A stretch of DNA of 9,195 nt. Source: Actinomycetota bacterium. GTDB lineage: Bacteria > Actinomycetota > Thermoleophilia > Solirubrobacterales > Thermoleophilaceae. Position numbers and translations under genes: made by a program. Position 1 is the first letter of the stretch, and every line of letters begins with the position of its first letter. The stretch is from the NCBI GenBank assembly GCA_005883295.1, contig VAWV01000144.1, forward strand, positions 1 to 9,195, written 5' to 3'. The notes beneath the pieces are model-generated. The model worked only from the letters and a program-made list of their open reading frames with translations, was not told the DNA's origin and did no database searches. Positions 7,013 through 9,195 of this stretch are shown here, one piece after another.

Positions 7013-7896
7013 GCGCGCCGCGCCTCGTCCTCCGGGGCCACGAGCTCCGGCCGTCGCCGGAGCGCCCGGTGATCGTGGGCATCGTGAACGCCAGCCCGGA
7101 GTCGTTCTCGGACGGGGCGGAGGTGGGCGGCCTGGACGACCAGGTGGCGCGCGCGCTGCGGATGCGCGACGACGGCGCCGACCTCATCGACGTGGGCGGG
7201 GAGTCGGGGGTCACCGACCGGCCGGCGCTGGACGTCGCGGAGGAGGTCGCGCGCGTGGTGCCCCTGGTCGAGCGGCTCGTGGCCGAGGACGTGATCGTGT
7301 CGGTGGACACCTGGAAGGCGGACGTCGCGCGCGAGGCGCTCGCCGCCGGCGCGGCGATGATCAACGACGTGAGCGGCCTCCGCGATCCCGATCTGGCCGA
7401 GGCGTGCGCCGCGCACGGCGCCGGTCTGGTCGTGGCGCACACGCGTGCCGAGCCGAAGCGCAAGCTGTTCCCGGCCTACTCCGATGTGGTGGCGGACGTC
7501 GTGTCGTTCCTGCGCGAGCGGACGGCCGAGGCGCGGGCTCGCGGGGTGGGGGAGGACCAGCTGGTGCTGGACCCCGGCCCGGACCTGTCGAAACTGCCTG
7601 TGGAGACGATCACCGTCCTGCGCTCATTGCCCGCGATCGTCGCCCTGGGCCGGCCCGTCCTCCTCGCCGTGTCGCGCAAGGACTTCGTGGGGGCGCTGAC
7701 CGGGCGCCCGCCGCATGAGCGGCTGGGGGGAACGCTCGCCGCGATCGGCGCCGGGCTCGACGCGGGTGGATCGATAGTGCGCGTGCACGATGTCGCGGCC
7801 GTGCGCGACTTCGTCGCGGTGCGGGCCGCGCTGCGCGGGGAAGCCGACGTCCCCCGCGACCTCACGCTCGATCCCGGGTTGCGCCGGGCCGTGTGA
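7009..7896 (+). CDS. folP: Dihydropteroate synthase homologue with a variant substrate loop
   Basis: A 295-residue TIM-barrel protein of the DHPS family, which joins 6-hydroxymethyl-dihydropterin pyrophosphate to p-aminobenzoate in folate synthesis. Pterin-site positions are conserved: N27 in VGIVNASPESFSDG, D100 in SVDTWKA, N119 in INDVSG, D188 in LDPG, K224 in VSRKDF, and R258/H260 in VRVHDV. Two pABA-side loops are unusual. The normal GGES-TRPG reads GGES-GVTD with no gap (residues 63-70), and the normal DPG-x-GFGK reads DPGPDLSK (188-195). Length and the remaining motifs are typical, so this is not a broken gene. It may be a lineage-specific working DHPS or a paralogue with another activity, as reported for mycobacterial FolP2. 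The GTG start overlaps the glpD stop, with only a weak GAGAG at 6995-6999 as ribosome site. Confidence 0.85.
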   Translation: MSAPRLVLRGHELRPSPERPVIVGIVNASPESFSDGAEVGGLDDQVARALRMRDDGADLIDVGGESGVTDRPALDVAEEVARVVPLVERLVAEDVIVSVDTWKADVAREALAAGAAMINDVSGLRDPDLAEACAAHGAGLVVAHTRAEPKRKLFPAYSDVVADVVSFLRERTAEARARGVGEDQLVLDPGPDLSKLPVETITVLRSLPAIVALGRPVLLAVSRKDFVGALTGRPPHERLGGTLAAIGAGLDAGGSIVRVHDVAAVRDFVAVRAALRGEADVPRDLTLDPGLRRAV

Positions 7897-7912
7897 CATC
7901 CTCTCCCGCTTC

Positions 7913-9040
7913 GTGGCAATCCTCGACCGGAAAGAGCTCGAGCAGAGCCCCCTCGCCGACCTCCACGCGATCGCGTCGGAGCTCGGGATCGAGGGCTACC
8001 GGCGGCTGCGCCGCGAGGAGCTGATCGACGCCCTTCTCGCCGGCGCGGGAGACGGGGCCGGGGGCGAGCCGGAGGCGGGAGGCGAGCCGGCGGCGGAGGC
8101 GGAGCCCGAGGCGGAGGCGGAGCCCGAGCCCGAGGCGGAGCCCGAACGCGCGGCGGAGCCCGAACGCGCGGCGGAGGCGGCGGACGAGTCCGAGCCCGAG
8201 CCCGAGCCCGAGGACGTCCGCTCGGGCACGCTCGACATCCTCCCGAACGGAAGCGGGTTCATGCGGCCGGATCCGTACGCGCACTCGCGGGACGACGTGT
8301 ACGTCTCGCCCGCCCAGATCCGGCGCTGCGAGCTCCGCCCAGGGGACGAGATCGCGGGGCCCGTGCGCGGCCCCCGCCGCTCGGAGCGCTACCCGTCGCT
8401 GATCCACGTGGAGACGGTGAACGGCCAGAGCGCGGACCCGCCGCCGGAGCGCAAGCGCTTCGAGGACCTTACGCCGGTGTTCGCCAGCGAGCGGCTCACG
8501 TCGACCGAGGGGCTCGAGGCGGCGCCGTTCGGCAAGGGGTCGCGCGTGGCAGTGGGGGGACCGCCCGGATCGGGCGTCACCACCCTGCTGCGGCGGATCG
8601 CGCTCACACTCGCCGCGTCGCACCCCGACGTCGACGTCACGGTGCTGCTCGCCGGGATCCGTCCGGAGGAGGTGACGGAGTGGCGCCGCGACTCGGAGGT
8701 CGCGGTGGTCGGTGGAGGCTTCGATCGGCCCGTGGACGAGCAGGCTCAGGCCGCCGATGCGGTGATCGAGCGCGCGAAGCGGCGCGCGGAGTCGGGCGGG
8801 CACGCGGCGCTCGTGCTCGACTCGCTCGATGCGCTGCCGCCGCAGGCGGCGCGGCGCGTGTTCGGCGCGGCGCGGGCGCTCGAGGAGGGCGGGTCGATCA
8901 CGGTGATCGCCGCCACGGGTGCGGACGACGCCCAGCGGCTCGCCACCACCCGCATCGTGCTCGAGGCCGGCGACGCCGGGCCACACCCGCCGTCGCTCGC
9001 GCCGGGCTCGGGCACGCTGCGAGCGGATCGTCTGGACTAG
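7913..9040 (+). CDS. Rho-like protein lacking ATPase residues (probable non-motor Rho paralogue)
   Basis: A 375-residue protein with the layout of transcription terminator Rho. A Rho_N SAP-like domain (about 6-44) is followed by an acidic Pro/Glu/Ala linker (about 45-101). Next comes a cold-shock-like RNA-binding domain with G-T-L-D-I-L-P-N-G-S-GFMR, DDVYVSPAQIRR and GDEIAGPVR (105-152), then a RecA-like part. The homology is clear from SERYPSLIHVETVNG, DLTPVF, RPEEVT and FGAARALEEGGSITVIAAT. Key residues are changed. The P-loop reads GPPGSGVT (216-223), with Val222 replacing the Walker A Lys. LxxIRPEEVT has Ile249 where Rho has the catalytic Glu. D303 of Walker B is kept. The Q-loop segment and the GTGNMEL R-loop region are missing, giving a shorter ATPase half. 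A normal Rho is expected elsewhere in the genome. GTG 7913 was chosen at the start of Rho_N, 16 bases after folP, with no ribosome site. Confidence 0.82.
   Translation: MAILDRKELEQSPLADLHAIASELGIEGYRRLRREELIDALLAGAGDGAGGEPEAGGEPAAEAEPEAEAEPEPEAEPERAAEPERAAEAADESEPEPEPEDVRSGTLDILPNGSGFMRPDPYAHSRDDVYVSPAQIRRCELRPGDEIAGPVRGPRRSERYPSLIHVETVNGQSADPPPERKRFEDLTPVFASERLTSTEGLEAAPFGKGSRVAVGGPPGSGVTTLLRRIALTLAASHPDVDVTVLLAGIRPEEVTEWRRDSEVAVVGGGFDRPVDEQAQAADAVIERAKRRAESGGHAALVLDSLDALPPQAARRVFGAARALEEGGSITVIAATGADDAQRLATTRIVLEAGDAGPHPPSLAPGSGTLRADRLD
8135..8170 (+). repeat. Perfect 18-bp tandem duplication in the acidic linker of the Rho-like gene
   Basis: The unit GCGGAGCCCGAACGCGCG occurs at 8135-8152 and again, without a mismatch, at 8153-8170, coding for two copies of E-P-E-R-A-A. 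The surrounding bases (about 8060-8215) are a looser mosaic of GAGCCC and GAGGCG units that give Glu-Pro and Glu-Ala repeats. The 18-base period keeps the frame, so copy-number changes would lengthen or shorten the linker by six residues. Confidence 0.85.
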
Positions 9041-9195
9041 GGGCCGGGCCCGGTCGACCGCGCCGCACGGCCCGAACTCAAGGCGAGGGTCCATTTTTCG
9101 TTGCTATAGCCCCTAAGAATCGACCCTCGGCCCCGACGGTCCTCCCATCCCCCCTTCGCTGCCCTCCCGGAAACCTGCTGCGTAGCGGCTACCGC
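9041..9195. other. Non-coding stretch after the Rho-like gene
   Basis: These last 155 bases contain no convincing gene on either strand. Bases 9084-9129 hold an AT-rich palindrome, listed separately. The remainder, such as 9131-9175, is C-rich on the + strand and has no clear feature. A gene could begin just beyond the window. Confidence 0.6.
9084..9129. repeat. 46-bp imperfect palindrome, AT-rich centre
   Basis: The outer arms CGAGGGTC (9084-9091) and GACCCTCG (9122-9129) are perfect 8-base complements. They share the same centre (between 9106 and 9107) as the inner perfect palindrome GCTATAGC (9103-9110). Between them ATTTTT (9093-9098) faces AAGAAT (9115-9120), with one T-G mismatch. In all, 18 of 23 pairs are Watson-Crick and one more is T-G. 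The AT-rich interior stands out in this GC-rich window. It could be a terminator of the upstream operon, a DNA-binding site or a dispersed palindromic element. No T-tract follows the second arm. Confidence 0.7.

Noticed and set aside
7913..9040. Rho-like gene as a pseudogene or sequencing artefact
   Set aside because: There is no frameshift or internal stop, the RNA-binding domain is well conserved, and the substitutions and deletions are spread and in frame. A maintained paralogue is likelier, though only comparative data can settle it.
9084..9129. Integron attC site or CRISPR repeat
   Set aside because: It is only 46 bases long, lacks the paired core sites of attC, and no second copy or spacer is present nearby.

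Overview
The window is about 70% G+C with compact, overlapping genes, GTG and TTG starts, and few Shine-Dalgarno sequences. This style suits a high-GC actinobacterium. The Rho-like and DHPS-like sequences recall soil Thermoleophilia (Solirubrobacterales/Gaiellales), but that placement comes from memory of the families and was not searched.

Left part (1-4970, + strand): four genes packed like one operon. The first is the C-terminal part of a polytopic GT39/ArnT-like glycosyltransferase. It overlaps a class I SAM-dependent methyltransferase, which abuts (0 bp) an exported phosphoesterase of the phospholipase C/acid phosphatase family. That gene overlaps (TTGA, 4 bp) a secreted arylsulfotransferase-family protein. 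The set looks like cell-surface glycan or lipid modification, with one membrane, one cytoplasmic and two extracytoplasmic enzymes. A small TPR-like gene on the - strand (4924-5169) converges on the sulfotransferase and overlaps its last 47 bases. A strong GC inverted repeat lies at this junction.

Middle (5170-5326): a divergent intergenic region with a possible -10 box, placed so that glpD could be translated from a leaderless mRNA.

Right part (5327-9040, + strand): glpD (glycerol-3-phosphate dehydrogenase), then a dihydropteroate synthase homologue overlapping it by 4 bp (GTGA), then, 16 bp later, a Rho-like protein. The DHPS homologue keeps the pterin-site residues but lacks the usual T-R-P-G loop. 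The Rho-like protein keeps the Rho_N and RNA-binding domains but has lost the Walker A lysine, the catalytic glutamate, and most of the Q-loop and R-loop. It is therefore predicted not to be a working ATPase motor. The window ends (9041-9195) with a non-coding stretch holding a 46-bp AT-rich imperfect palindrome.

The most unusual content is the apparent pseudo-ATPase Rho paralogue, followed by the 46-bp palindrome, the variant DHPS and the phosphoesterase/sulfotransferase pair. No RNA genes, insertion sequences or CRISPR arrays were seen.
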